50,899 nt of DNA from Bifidobacterium jacchi. Its GTDB lineage: Bacteria; Actinomycetota; Actinomycetes; Actinomycetales; Bifidobacteriaceae. Positions within the stretch are counted from its first letter, which is position 1. The number at the start of each line of letters is the position of its first letter. The notes beneath the pieces are model-generated. The model saw nothing but the letters and a program-made list of their open reading frames with translations. It searched no databases and was not told the origin of the DNA. The translations under genes were made by a program, and so were the position numbers. Shown here piece after piece: positions 1-15,033 of this stretch. The stretch lies in the NCBI RefSeq assembly GCF_009078285.1, contig NZ_RQSP01000018.1, forward strand, positions 1-50,899, in the 5' to 3' direction.

Positions 1-1250
1 TGTGCATACCACGTATGTAAAGCCAATCCCATCATGTGCACGCAACGTACATTTACACGATCGTGTGCATACCACGTACACGAATCACAGGTTTCAACCC
101 CCTACACATACGTTCCATGCACACGATGCCAAAACAACATACGCCCCATGCACACTATCGACACGGATGAACAACGCGACACCCATCCAGCCACGGCACA
201 GAAGCATCCACGACATACGACCATGGCAGCGGCCCTCCGCGACACGCAACACAGCAGAAACGACACCGACCGACACAAACCAACAGGCTCGTTTCAGCCA
301 AACACGCCTGCCTTGGAGCATATTTCGCAGTTGTGTGTACCACCAGCCGTACACATGCCAGCAAGGCTTTCAGACAAGAAACCCACGATCACTGCAATTC
401 CGCCATTACACGACACCAACAGCACAACGGAAGACGCCCAGCCTCCACCGATTTCCAGCCGGTGGTACACACAACTGCAAGATACAACTCAAAAAACAAC
501 CCACATCCCAGCCTGCATCAATGAGCCCCGCCCTACGGGCAACCAGCCAGCCATGCATCGCCCAAAAAGTCGTTCCTCAGCTCGCGCGCGGCTACACACC
601 CTGCCATGCACCCTCATGTGGACCGGTCGTGAACCACCCCACTAGTCAAATCCACAGCCACACAACCGCATGTAAAACGATCACACCACGTCGCATGGCG
701 AAACACACGGCAGAACACGCAGTCATGCGACGCAATGTGAACGGTTACACGTTGTCGCATGGCTGCAAAACCACACACGCAACACCAGGTAACCGCTTAC
801 ACGCAATACCGTGGCGGAACACATGGCAAAACACACAGCCACGCGATCTAAAAAGCCCGATTATTCAATCGCGCGGCTGCACCACACAGCTGCGCCACAC
901 ACATCACGTCGCCACCCCGCGACGCATAACGGATCACAAGCCGCCATACCGGCAGAATCCTCACGTTCCCACAGCCATGCAACCGGGAAAGAGCGCTCCG
1001 CGAAGCGAATCCCGGGACATACACATTCACTTACGCGCGAAACGCTCTATAAACACACATCACGCAACGCACGAGGCCATTGGCGGAGTGACTCGGCGCG
1101 GGTGCCAGAACTCCGCATCTGCGATGCTGCCATCAGCTCCCGCGCAGTCAGATGCTGCCATGAACTGCCGTTGCCCGACGCTGCGGTAAACTCGCCACAG
1201 CCCACCAATTGCGGACAAATGCCATTGATCAGCTACGCGTTATGCCGCGG
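1..1250. other. gene-free, A/C-rich region
   Basis: I see no convincing gene. A long + frame runs from 2 to 1189, but its translation is low-complexity (His, Thr, Pro, Arg), has no recognisable domain and no ribosome-binding site, and reflects the marked excess of A and C on this strand. The region holds a repeated TGTGCATACCACGTA segment (about 1-15 and 64-78), degenerate repeats of a GGCAAAACACACAGCC-like sequence (about 695-720 and 812-841), and one convergent pair of the TTGCAGTTGTGTGTACC element (323-344 and 461-484). The FHA gene ends at 1251 on the other strand. Confidence 0.6.
323..484. repeat. convergent pair of TTGCAGTTGTGTGTACC elements, copy 1
   Basis: The left copy at 323-344 reads TTTCGCAGTTGTGTGTACC on the + strand. 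The right copy at 461-484 is its inverse, reading ATCTTGCAGTTGTGTGTACC on the - strand. The arms share about 18 bases ending in GTGTACCACC and face each other across about 116 bp. A second pair of the same design lies at 12560-12704. They could be terminal inverted repeats of a small non-coding element or a paired operator; the interiors of the two pairs are not obviously alike. Confidence 0.6.
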
Positions 1251-1898
1251 TTAGCTACGCTCGGTGAGTTCGAAGAACTGGTCGCCGATACGCACCGTGG
1301 CGGGTGCCTCAAGCTTGACCGGTGTGCCCTTTTCGACCTTGGTCTCCTCATTGTCACGAATGATGTACGTGCCGTTGAGGGAACCGTAGTCCTCGATCCA
1401 CAGCGTGCCGTCGGCATCGAAGCTGATGGCGGCGTGATTGCGCGAGATCGTGCGCGTCGGGTCTTCAAGGCGGACCGCTTTGGCACCCTCGGGCACTGCT
1501 TCGGAAGGCTTGCGACCAAGCAGCACGCTGACGTCAAGGATGATGTCCTGACCCGTGGAGGCGTTGTGCAGACCGTACACCTTCTTCGGCTTGCTGGTGA
1601 ACGACGACGAGAGAACCGTGCTGTCCCAATCCTCGATGTCATCTTCCGATGCCTCATGCTGCGGCGTGATCGTCTGCACCGGCTGCGCCTGAGCCAACGG
1701 CTGCTGGGCGGGCGCGGGTTGCGTTGCGGGCTGAGCGGCGGACTGCGCATACGATTGTGCGGCAGGCTGCGCTTCAGCCTGAACAGTGGAGGTAGTAGTC
1801 GTGGCGTTCGCAACGGCGGCCGTTTCGCTGCCGGCGACGGTGTTGTCATCCGCGTACCAGCCGAATTCCGGCGCGGGAGGATATGGTAAAACGCTCAT
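1251..1898 (-). CDS. FHA-domain protein
   Basis: A 215-residue protein with a disordered Ala/Gln/Pro/Thr-rich N-terminal half (about 20-80) and a C-terminal forkhead-associated domain (about 105-213). FHA domains bind phosphothreonine. The conserved binding residues are visible: Gly128-Arg129, Ser-Arg-Asn-His at 152-155 and Asn-Gly-Thr at 175-177. An acidic stretch before the domain ends in DSTVL (Thr94), resembling the phosphorylated N-terminal threonine segment of GarA/OdhI-type regulators, so a Ser/Thr kinase substrate role is an inference. The chosen ATG at 1898 has no Shine-Dalgarno sequence but lies 6 bases after TATGAC, suggesting a leaderless transcript. An in-frame ATG at 1916 is the alternative. 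The gene lies downstream of rpoC on the same strand. Confidence 0.85.
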   Translation of the reverse strand: MSVLPYPPAPEFGWYADDNTVAGSETAAVANATTTTSTVQAEAQPAAQSYAQSAAQPATQPAPAQQPLAQAQPVQTITPQHEASEDDIEDWDSTVLSSSFTSKPKKVYGLHNASTGQDIILDVSVLLGRKPSEAVPEGAKAVRLEDPTRTISRNHAAISFDADGTLWIEDYGSLNGTYIIRDNEETKVEKGTPVKLEAPATVRIGDQFFELTERS

Positions 1899-1910
1899 AG
1901 TACTGTCATA
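1899..1910 (-). promoter_or_regulatory. possible leaderless promoter of the FHA gene
   Basis: On the - strand TATGAC (1905-1910) is followed by six bases and then the ATG at 1898, the geometry of a -10 box with transcription starting at the start codon. No clear -35 is seen. Confidence 0.4.
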
Positions 1911-1965
1911 GCACATTTTTTGTGTCGAAACACATCCGTTCCCGTATTGCGTTCCTTCATTGCGC

Positions 1966-2030
1966 GCGGTACGCTGCGCTGCGGTACACTGCGGTACGCT
2001 GCGGTACGCTGCGGTACGCTGCGGTACGCT
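1966..2030. repeat. 10-bp tandem repeat GCGGTACGCT
   Basis: Six copies of the 10-mer GCGGTACGCT lie at 1966-1975 and 1981-2030, one of them with a single change (GCGGTACACT), interrupted by a 5-bp partial unit. The period matches one DNA helical turn. The array sits about 55-120 bp upstream of the likely start of the FHA gene, in the 440-bp gap after rpoC. Confidence 0.85.
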
Positions 2031-2229
2031 GCACTGACTTACGATGCATCGATATACGCTGGTCTGCCGCGTGGCGCTTCCCCCACCATTGCCCCGTTCG
2101 GCCGCGCATGCAGTGCACTGACCGCAGACATCAATACAGCCGAAGACGCATGCAAGATGCCAAGAACCGTCTTCCCGACCTCATGCCGGAGCCGCGACAA
2201 GCAGCAGTATTTGTGTTGCCATACATACA

Positions 2230-2269
2230 GATGAGGTCCGATGATCTTGACCGATCATCGGACCTCATC
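2230..2269 (-). terminator. strong hairpin after rpoC
   Basis: A perfect 17-bp stem (arm GATGAGGTCCGATGATC) with a 6-base loop starts about 70 bases past the rpoC stop codon. There is no U-run on the rpoC side, so it is a likely but not classical terminator or mRNA 3'-end structure. Confidence 0.65.
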
Positions 2270-2339
2270 GATCACTGCTATCGAAGTTGTCAAGCAGTTT
2301 CAGCGCACTACCCGACAAGCGGGCATGCGCGAGGCAGAC

Positions 2340-6563
<4,224 letters not shown>

Positions 6564-6687
6564 TCTGTATGTCCTGTTCTATTGATTGTTCTCGAAACGG
6601 TTGAGATCCGGCCGTCGCCGTGCCGCGGGCCGCGCCCCTCCCAGAGGCGGTAGGCGGCTGCGACTCATACGGCGACGACCGTCGGAA

Positions 6688-10248
<3,561 letters not shown>

Positions 10249-10433
10249 TGGACGTTCCTTATCGTTCGCTTGTGTTTCGTTCGATAGTGGTTCCCCGACA
10301 AGCGCCTTCAGGCCGCCATATGCCTTGGTGCGGGCGCTCCGTCATTGTCAGCATGCCCGCTATATGACATGCATATACGCAAATTCCGTATTTTAGCAAA
10401 ATGCTGAACACAGCGCAATACGGCGTGTCTTCA

Positions 10434-10452
10434 CGTGTCGCAAGGCGACACG
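10434..10452 (-). terminator. small hairpin between the 10496 gene and rpoB
   Basis: CGTGTCGC-AAG-GCGACACG forms a perfect 8-bp stem with a 3-base loop, about 45 bases past the stop codon of the upstream - strand gene. No U-tract follows, so a terminator role is uncertain. The rest of the 10249-10495 gap should hold the rpoB promoter, which I could not assign securely. Confidence 0.35.
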
Positions 10453-10495
10453 ACAGACCGCAAGGCGACGCAACCGCGACAGTCAGGCAACCGTC

Positions 10496-11263
10496 TCACT
10501 GCACGGAAATCGTCACCGGGTCGCTGACCACCTTGGGATGATCCTTGAGCGCGATCGTCACCGCATACGATCCGCGATCGACCTTGGACAGCTGCGCGTC
10601 GGCGACGCACTTCGCACCCGTGCGATTCGCATTCCACGTCCGCTCATCGGCGCGCTTGTCGCCCTGCGCCATAAGCAGCTCATGCGGATCCGCCTCGCAC
10701 ACATCCGATCGATACACCACATCATTGCCGGACGTGACCGTCATCACCAGCGACGACGTGGAATCATCAACCAGACAGCTGCCGGTGCCGTCATGCACGA
10801 TCGTGGCCGTGAACTGCGCGGAACCACCGACCGGAATCGTCGTCGCCTTCGCGCTCAGCTCCAGATGCACGTTCGACTCGTCGCACTGGCCAACGCCGCT
10901 CGTCGCCTTCGGCTCGGGCACCGACGTGCGATCCAGCGCATAGACGTTCGCATGGTTCACGGTTCGCGCCACGGCCGAAAAACCCTGCCACAGGCTGTAG
11001 ACGCAAAACGAGATCAGCGCGAGCACCAGCAGCAGCGCAATCCCCACCACAATCCGGCGACGACGATAGATCGCCCGCTGCCGCTTGCTGATCGGGCGCC
11101 TGCCACCGGACTGCCGGCCGTTGCGTGAGCCGGCCCCGCCCGATCGCCGGGGACGCTCCTGACGGGGACGCTGACCATACCCGCCATGCGAACCATCAAA
11201 CGAACCGGACGACCGTCCCGACCTGCGCTGCACCACCATAACCATCCAGTCTATACGCAACAT
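10496..11263 (-). CDS. membrane-anchored extracytoplasmic protein of unknown function
   Basis: A 255-residue protein whose family I do not recognise. It has a long basic Arg/Gly/Ser-rich cytoplasmic segment (about 1-70), one transmembrane helix (about 71-92, IVVGIALLLVLALISFCVYS), and an extracytoplasmic domain to the end. That domain contains Cys residues (GQCDESNVHLEL, GSCLVDDSTS, DVCEADP, AKCVADA) that could pair in disulfides and alternating beta-like segments consistent with an Ig-like fold. The gene begins shortly after the MutY-type gene on the same strand and is probably cotranscribed with it. The start is uncertain: ATG at 11263 is used, with in-frame ATGs at 11245 and 11239 and no clear ribosome-binding site at any. 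Confidence 0.7.
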   Translation of the reverse strand: MLRIDWMVMVVQRRSGRSSGSFDGSHGGYGQRPRQERPRRSGGAGSRNGRQSGGRRPISKRQRAIYRRRRIVVGIALLLVLALISFCVYSLWQGFSAVARTVNHANVYALDRTSVPEPKATSGVGQCDESNVHLELSAKATTIPVGGSAQFTATIVHDGTGSCLVDDSTSSLVMTVTSGNDVVYRSDVCEADPHELLMAQGDKRADERTWNANRTGAKCVADAQLSKVDRGSYAVTIALKDHPKVVSDPVTISVQ

Positions 11264-11383
11264 CCCCGAAAGCGCGCCGCTCCACGAAATCACATACCGC
11301 CGCCCGGCCGCCACATGCCTACGCAGCCGCGCCTCGCCCGCGTCTTGGCCACACCAGCGAACAACACCGCCCGGCCGCGGCAA

Positions 11384-12280
11384 TCAGCGCGGCAGCCGCA
11401 CCGCGCCGTCGGGCAGCAATTCGATCAGCCCATCGTCATCCAACGACGCCACACAGCGATCCAGCTGCACGCGATCCTCCCACAGCGATTCGACCGCCGC
11501 CCGAGACAGCGTGTGCTCCCCCGCGTCCAGCCGCCGCAACGCGTCAAGCACCAGTCCGCGCACCTGCCGGTCAGTGCCCGAAAACCGCTGCCGCGGCCTT
11601 GTGCGGCGCTCGCCCAAGCCGGGACGACCTGCGGCAAGAAACGCACAGTCATCAGCCACCGGGCAATGGTCGCACAACGGGCTCTTCGCCGTGCAGACCA
11701 CCGCGCCCAGCTCCATCACCGACTCGTTCCAGACGACCGAATCCGCCGCATCGGCCGGCAGCATGCGATTCGCAAGATCTCGCTCGGCCGCGCTAGCCGC
11801 TCCCCCGTGCGACTCGACACCGAGAAACACGCGAGACAGCACACGCCGGATATTCGTATCGATCACCGCCACGCGCCCGCCGAACGCGAAGCTCATCACC
11901 GCGCTCGCCGTGTAATCGCCTACCCCGGGAAGCGCGATCAGCTCGTCGTAGGTGTGCGGCAGCTCATCGCCGTAGCGGTCGCGCACCACACGCGCGCACT
12001 CCTGAAGCCGCAGCGCCCTGCGCGGGTATCCAAGCCGCCCCCATGCGGTGATGACCTCGGCCGGCGTGGCGTCCGCGAGCGCCGAGGGCGTCGGCCATAC
12101 GCGCATCCATGCGAGCCAGTAGGGTACGACGCGGCTCATCTGCGTCTGCTGGCTCATCACCTCGCTCACCAGCACGCCCCATGCGTCGGCGCGACCGAAC
12201 CTCCACGGCAGATCGCGGGCATTCGCCTCCCACCACGCGGCGAGTCGCAGGGCGATTTCACCATCACCGCTTTCAGCCAA
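11384..12280 (-). CDS. mutY: A/G-specific adenine DNA glycosylase
   Basis: This 298-residue protein is a MutY-type base-excision repair glycosylase, expected to remove adenine mispaired with 8-oxoguanine. Visible features are the catalytic Glu40 in SEVMSQQTQ, the helix-hairpin-helix LPGVGDY at 117-123, the catalytic Asp141 in VIDTN, and the [4Fe-4S] cluster cysteines at 196, 203, 206 and 212 (C-x6-C-x2-C-x5-C). It is shorter than the roughly 350 residues of E. coli MutY, with only a short region after the cluster in place of the Nudix-like 8-oxoG recognition domain. The start is TTG at 12280 with a good upstream GGAAGGTGG. Confidence 0.93.
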   Translation of the reverse strand: MAESGDGEIALRLAAWWEANARDLPWRFGRADAWGVLVSEVMSQQTQMSRVVPYWLAWMRVWPTPSALADATPAEVITAWGRLGYPRRALRLQECARVVRDRYGDELPHTYDELIALPGVGDYTASAVMSFAFGGRVAVIDTNIRRVLSRVFLGVESHGGAASAAERDLANRMLPADAADSVVWNESVMELGAVVCTAKSPLCDHCPVADDCAFLAAGRPGLGERRTRPRQRFSGTDRQVRGLVLDALRRLDAGEHTLSRAAVESLWEDRVQLDRCVASLDDDGLIELLPDGAVRLPR

Positions 12281-12760
12281 GGGGCCACCTTCCTGCGTCC
12301 GTCAATGTCCATCAACGGCTCAGCGTCTATCAACGTCTGTCATCGTCTATCAGCGTCTGCCAACAACGTTGCCGAACCAATGATACGCGGCCGCACGTGC
12401 AAGACGGTCGTCCCCAGACTCACTGCCCAGACTCAATGCCCAGACTCAACTCGCTCCTTCGAGTGCGACACCACGATTCTGCACCAAAGTCGCGTCTCTG
12501 ACCACAATCCCGGCGCATCAAAGTGCGGTCCAGCACCTTACCACGCATATATTCGCATGTATCTTGCAGTTGTGTGTAGTGCATCTTTCTAGAGCCGCTG
12601 TCAGGTAAAAGGCAGATCCTTGGAAATCAGCCATTTTTCACGAGACTGCGGGCCTCACGCTACGACTTCGCCGAGGTCTTGGTACACACAACTGCAAGAA
12701 ATGGTCCACGATCACTGTATTCTTACAATAATCACCATCCGCCAGAAAGGGCTGACGGCC
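12281..12760. other. 480-bp intergenic region with short repeats
   Basis: Between divergently transcribed mutY and the 12761 gene. It contains degenerate tandem repeats of TCTATCARCGTCTG (about 12320-12362), a repeated CCCAGACTCA motif (about 12425-12450), and the second convergent pair of TTGCAGTTGTGTGTACC elements (12560-12704). No gene is supported. Confidence 0.6.
12560..12704. repeat. convergent pair of TTGCAGTTGTGTGTACC elements, copy 2
   Basis: The left arm at 12560-12582 reads ATCTTGCAGTTGTGTGTA and diverges after that. The right arm at 12679-12704 is inverted and reads TTTCTTGCAGTTGTGTGTACC on the - strand. The arms are about 96 bp apart. The right arm ends 57 bp before the start codon at 12761, so it could be a regulatory site or the end of a small inverted-repeat element. 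Confidence 0.6.
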
Positions 12761-13798
12761 ATGTTCGATGCAGACAACGTCATTGCGTATTCGTATGCGC
12801 CTCCGAGTGAGGTGTCTCCGACTGAGGCACGCCGCCCTTTTATTGCGGAAAAGCAGCTTTCCGAACAATACGCCGCAGAACACGCGCGTCTCACCCAGCT
12901 CGCCAGGCGCGTGGGGGCGCCGCCGACGGCCAGCCATACATCGGCGCTGAAACTCCTAGGCATCGAGCTACCCGAACGTTACGAAAAGCGATTCGATCCG
13001 CATGCCATCCACCTTGCCGTTGGAACGCATCAACAACGTCACATCATTTCCGGAGCCGTAGTGCATCTCGCAGACGAAACCATGCTCGCGGAACATTCCC
13101 AGTCAGCATCGGCTTATTTCAATGTGGTCGCCCCGGAACTCGCACTCGCGCAGATGGCGGCGGTGCTTTCCGTGCTTGAACTGGTGGTATTGGGCGACTG
13201 CATGATGAGAAGAGGCGCGCAAAAGCACACCGATAAAGCTCGCATTGTCGAATTTCTCGCCCATAGCTCGGCCTTCTCAGGCAAGCGAAAACTCATCAGG
13301 GCACTGCCCTTGATGCGTGAGAACACAGATTCCTCATACGAGACGCGGACACGAATCGCGCTCGCCTGCCGTGGACTGGGTTCCGCCGAAGTCAACGTAG
13401 ATATTGCATCGGACCGAGTCACCCCATGGTCCGTGGACATGGCGTATACCGAGCTGATGACCGTTCTGGAGTATGACGGATCGTTTCACATGACCGATGT
13501 CCGTCAGGCCGAACGGGACAAGGAGAAGCGCAGCTGGCTTCGCGCACGCCATTGGGATGTGGTGGAGGTCACCAAGGCACGATTGGCGGATTCCGCCTCC
13601 CGCGACCGACTTGCTGATGATGTGGCGTCTTTCTTCGCCAAAGCCCTTGACCACCCTGTGCTCGCATTGCCATGCATCCCCATCGAGCGACTGGCGGACA
13701 CACGGCGCAGATACCGTGCTCCAGGGCTCGAGCACCCGCAGCTCGACCATTATTTCCGCAACACGAGTCTGCATTCGACTGCGCACGCCTCACTGTGA
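12761..13798 (+). CDS. uncharacterised protein with nuclease-like C-terminal domain
   Basis: A 345-residue protein. The N-terminal half contains a hydrophobic segment (LALAQMAAVLSVLELVVLGD) within what looks like a globular domain. The C-terminal third resembles DUF559/Vsr-like proteins of the PD-(D/E)XK fold: Glu194 in YETRTRIALACRGLG, then VNVDIASD, then an acidic EYDG at 237-240 followed by RDKEKRSWLRARHWDVVEVT. Such proteins are common and poorly understood in actinobacteria, and some are misannotated as biosynthetic enzymes. Nuclease activity is an inference from the motif pattern only. The ATG at 12761 is preceded by GAAAGG, rather far away; an upstream in-frame extension to 12620 runs through the repeat element and is unlikely to be coding. 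Confidence 0.7.
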   Translation: MFDADNVIAYSYAPPSEVSPTEARRPFIAEKQLSEQYAAEHARLTQLARRVGAPPTASHTSALKLLGIELPERYEKRFDPHAIHLAVGTHQQRHIISGAVVHLADETMLAEHSQSASAYFNVVAPELALAQMAAVLSVLELVVLGDCMMRRGAQKHTDKARIVEFLAHSSAFSGKRKLIRALPLMRENTDSSYETRTRIALACRGLGSAEVNVDIASDRVTPWSVDMAYTELMTVLEYDGSFHMTDVRQAERDKEKRSWLRARHWDVVEVTKARLADSASRDRLADDVASFFAKALDHPVLALPCIPIERLADTRRRYRAPGLEHPQLDHYFRNTSLHSTAHASL

Positions 13799-13867
13799 AC
13801 CTCGCCAAAAGACGCACCGCCGATTCGTTCGGCTACCCGACCATCACAGCAGCATAGGACCGCATGT

Positions 13868-13877
13868 CCCCCCCCCC
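13868..13877 (+). promoter_or_regulatory. 10-C homopolymer tract upstream of the glycosyltransferase gene
   Basis: A run of ten C residues is followed by GCC and then TAATTT (13881-13886), which could be a -10 box. The tract would then lie in the spacer between -35 and -10, about 54 bp before the start codon of the glycosyltransferase gene. Homopolymers of this length are prone to slippage, so switching of expression by spacer length is possible. A sequencing error in the tract length cannot be excluded. Confidence 0.5.
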
Positions 13878-13931
13878 GCCTAATTTGGTCAGGGGTCAGC
13901 ATCATTCATTCATCATTGACGAGGAATAGCT

Positions 13932-14939
13932 ATGGTCGGCAATCAGACGGTATCCATTGTGGTTCCATGCCACAACGAGGAGGCATGCATGCCACTACTG
14001 TTGCCGGCCATTGCTCAAACATCCCGGGATCTGCGTGAGCGTTGGCCCGGAACGCGTCTCGAACTGGTGCTCGTGGACGACGGCTCAACTGATCGCACCG
14101 CCACACTGATAGAGCAGGAGGCGCGATCGCAGCAGTGGTCGTTCGCGATACGCTGGCTGTCGCTGTCGCGCAATTTTGGCAAGGAAAGCGCGCTGCTCGC
14201 CGGGTTGGACGCGGCGACGGGCGATCTTGTGGCGGTCATGGATGCCGATCTTCAGGATCCGCCCTCCATGCTGATCCGTATGGCGCGCATGCTGGATGAT
14301 GATGCCGGCATCGACTGCGTGGGCACCCGTCGCGTCACGCGCAAGGGCGAACCGCCGATTCGGTCGCTGTTCTCAAGACTGTTCTATCGGATCATGAACG
14401 CGCTCTCGCCTGTCGAGGTGCCGGATGGTGCCCGCGACTTCCGTCTGATGCGTCGCCGAGTGGTCGATGCGGTCACTTCCCTGCCGGAACGCAACCGGTT
14501 TTCCAAGGGTCTGTTCGCATGGGTGGGGTTCAGGACGGCGTGGATCGAGTATCCGAATGTGCCGCGTGCGGCCGGTCGAACCAACTGGAGTTTCATGAAG
14601 CTTGCGAAGTACGCACTTGACGGGCTCGTCTCCTGCTCGACGGCCCCGCTGCGCGTCGCCTCATACATCGGGCTCATATTGTGCATGATCGCCTTCGTCG
14701 CCACCTGCTTCATCGCCGTGCGCGCGGCGGCGTTCGGCGACCCGGTGGCGGGATGGCCGTCGCTGACTTGCATCGTCACGTTCATCGGCGGTCTGCAGCT
14801 CATGTGTCTGGGCATCATCGGCCAGTATCTGGCGAGAACCTATCTTGAGTCCAAGAATCGCCCGAACTACATCGTGCGCAACGGCAACGTGCCGATCTCA
14901 CGCGGTGGGCAGATCATCCCGCGAATGCAATGCGACTGA
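13932..14939 (+). CDS. family 2 glycosyltransferase, polyprenyl-phosphate type (GtrB/DPM1-like)
   Basis: This 335-residue enzyme is likely to transfer a sugar from a nucleotide donor to polyprenyl phosphate at the inner face of the membrane. The GT-A domain starts with VSIVVPCHNEE (8-17) and VLVDDGSTD (46-54), and carries the metal-binding MDADLQDPP at about 103-111. Two C-terminal transmembrane helices (about 242-266 and 277-300) are typical of GtrB, ArnC and related polyprenyl monophosphate glycosyltransferases. GAGGAA lies at a good distance before the ATG. The next gene, 94 bp downstream, encodes a GT-C enzyme of the sort that uses such lipid-linked sugars as donors, so the two probably form one cell-surface glycosylation unit. 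The sugar and acceptor are unknown. Confidence 0.9.
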   Translation: MVGNQTVSIVVPCHNEEACMPLLLPAIAQTSRDLRERWPGTRLELVLVDDGSTDRTATLIEQEARSQQWSFAIRWLSLSRNFGKESALLAGLDAATGDLVAVMDADLQDPPSMLIRMARMLDDDAGIDCVGTRRVTRKGEPPIRSLFSRLFYRIMNALSPVEVPDGARDFRLMRRRVVDAVTSLPERNRFSKGLFAWVGFRTAWIEYPNVPRAAGRTNWSFMKLAKYALDGLVSCSTAPLRVASYIGLILCMIAFVATCFIAVRAAAFGDPVAGWPSLTCIVTFIGGLQLMCLGIIGQYLARTYLESKNRPNYIVRNGNVPISRGGQIIPRMQCD

Positions 14940-15033
14940 TGTCAAACCGCTGCCGGACGAGTCGGACCGCTGCGAGCATCTCAATGACATGCTCAACGAC
15001 ATGCCGCCGATGCGCGGCGGGAAGGATCAGATC

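Noticed and set aside
2..1189. 395-residue protein in the first kilobase
   Set aside because: Low-complexity composition, no start signal and no domain; it follows from the A/C bias of the strand.
14845..15033. N-terminal extension of the GT-C enzyme overlapping the GtrB-like gene
   Set aside because: Its sequence is the frame-shifted shadow of the upstream gene; the ATG at 15034 has a strong ribosome-binding site and starts just before the first membrane helix.
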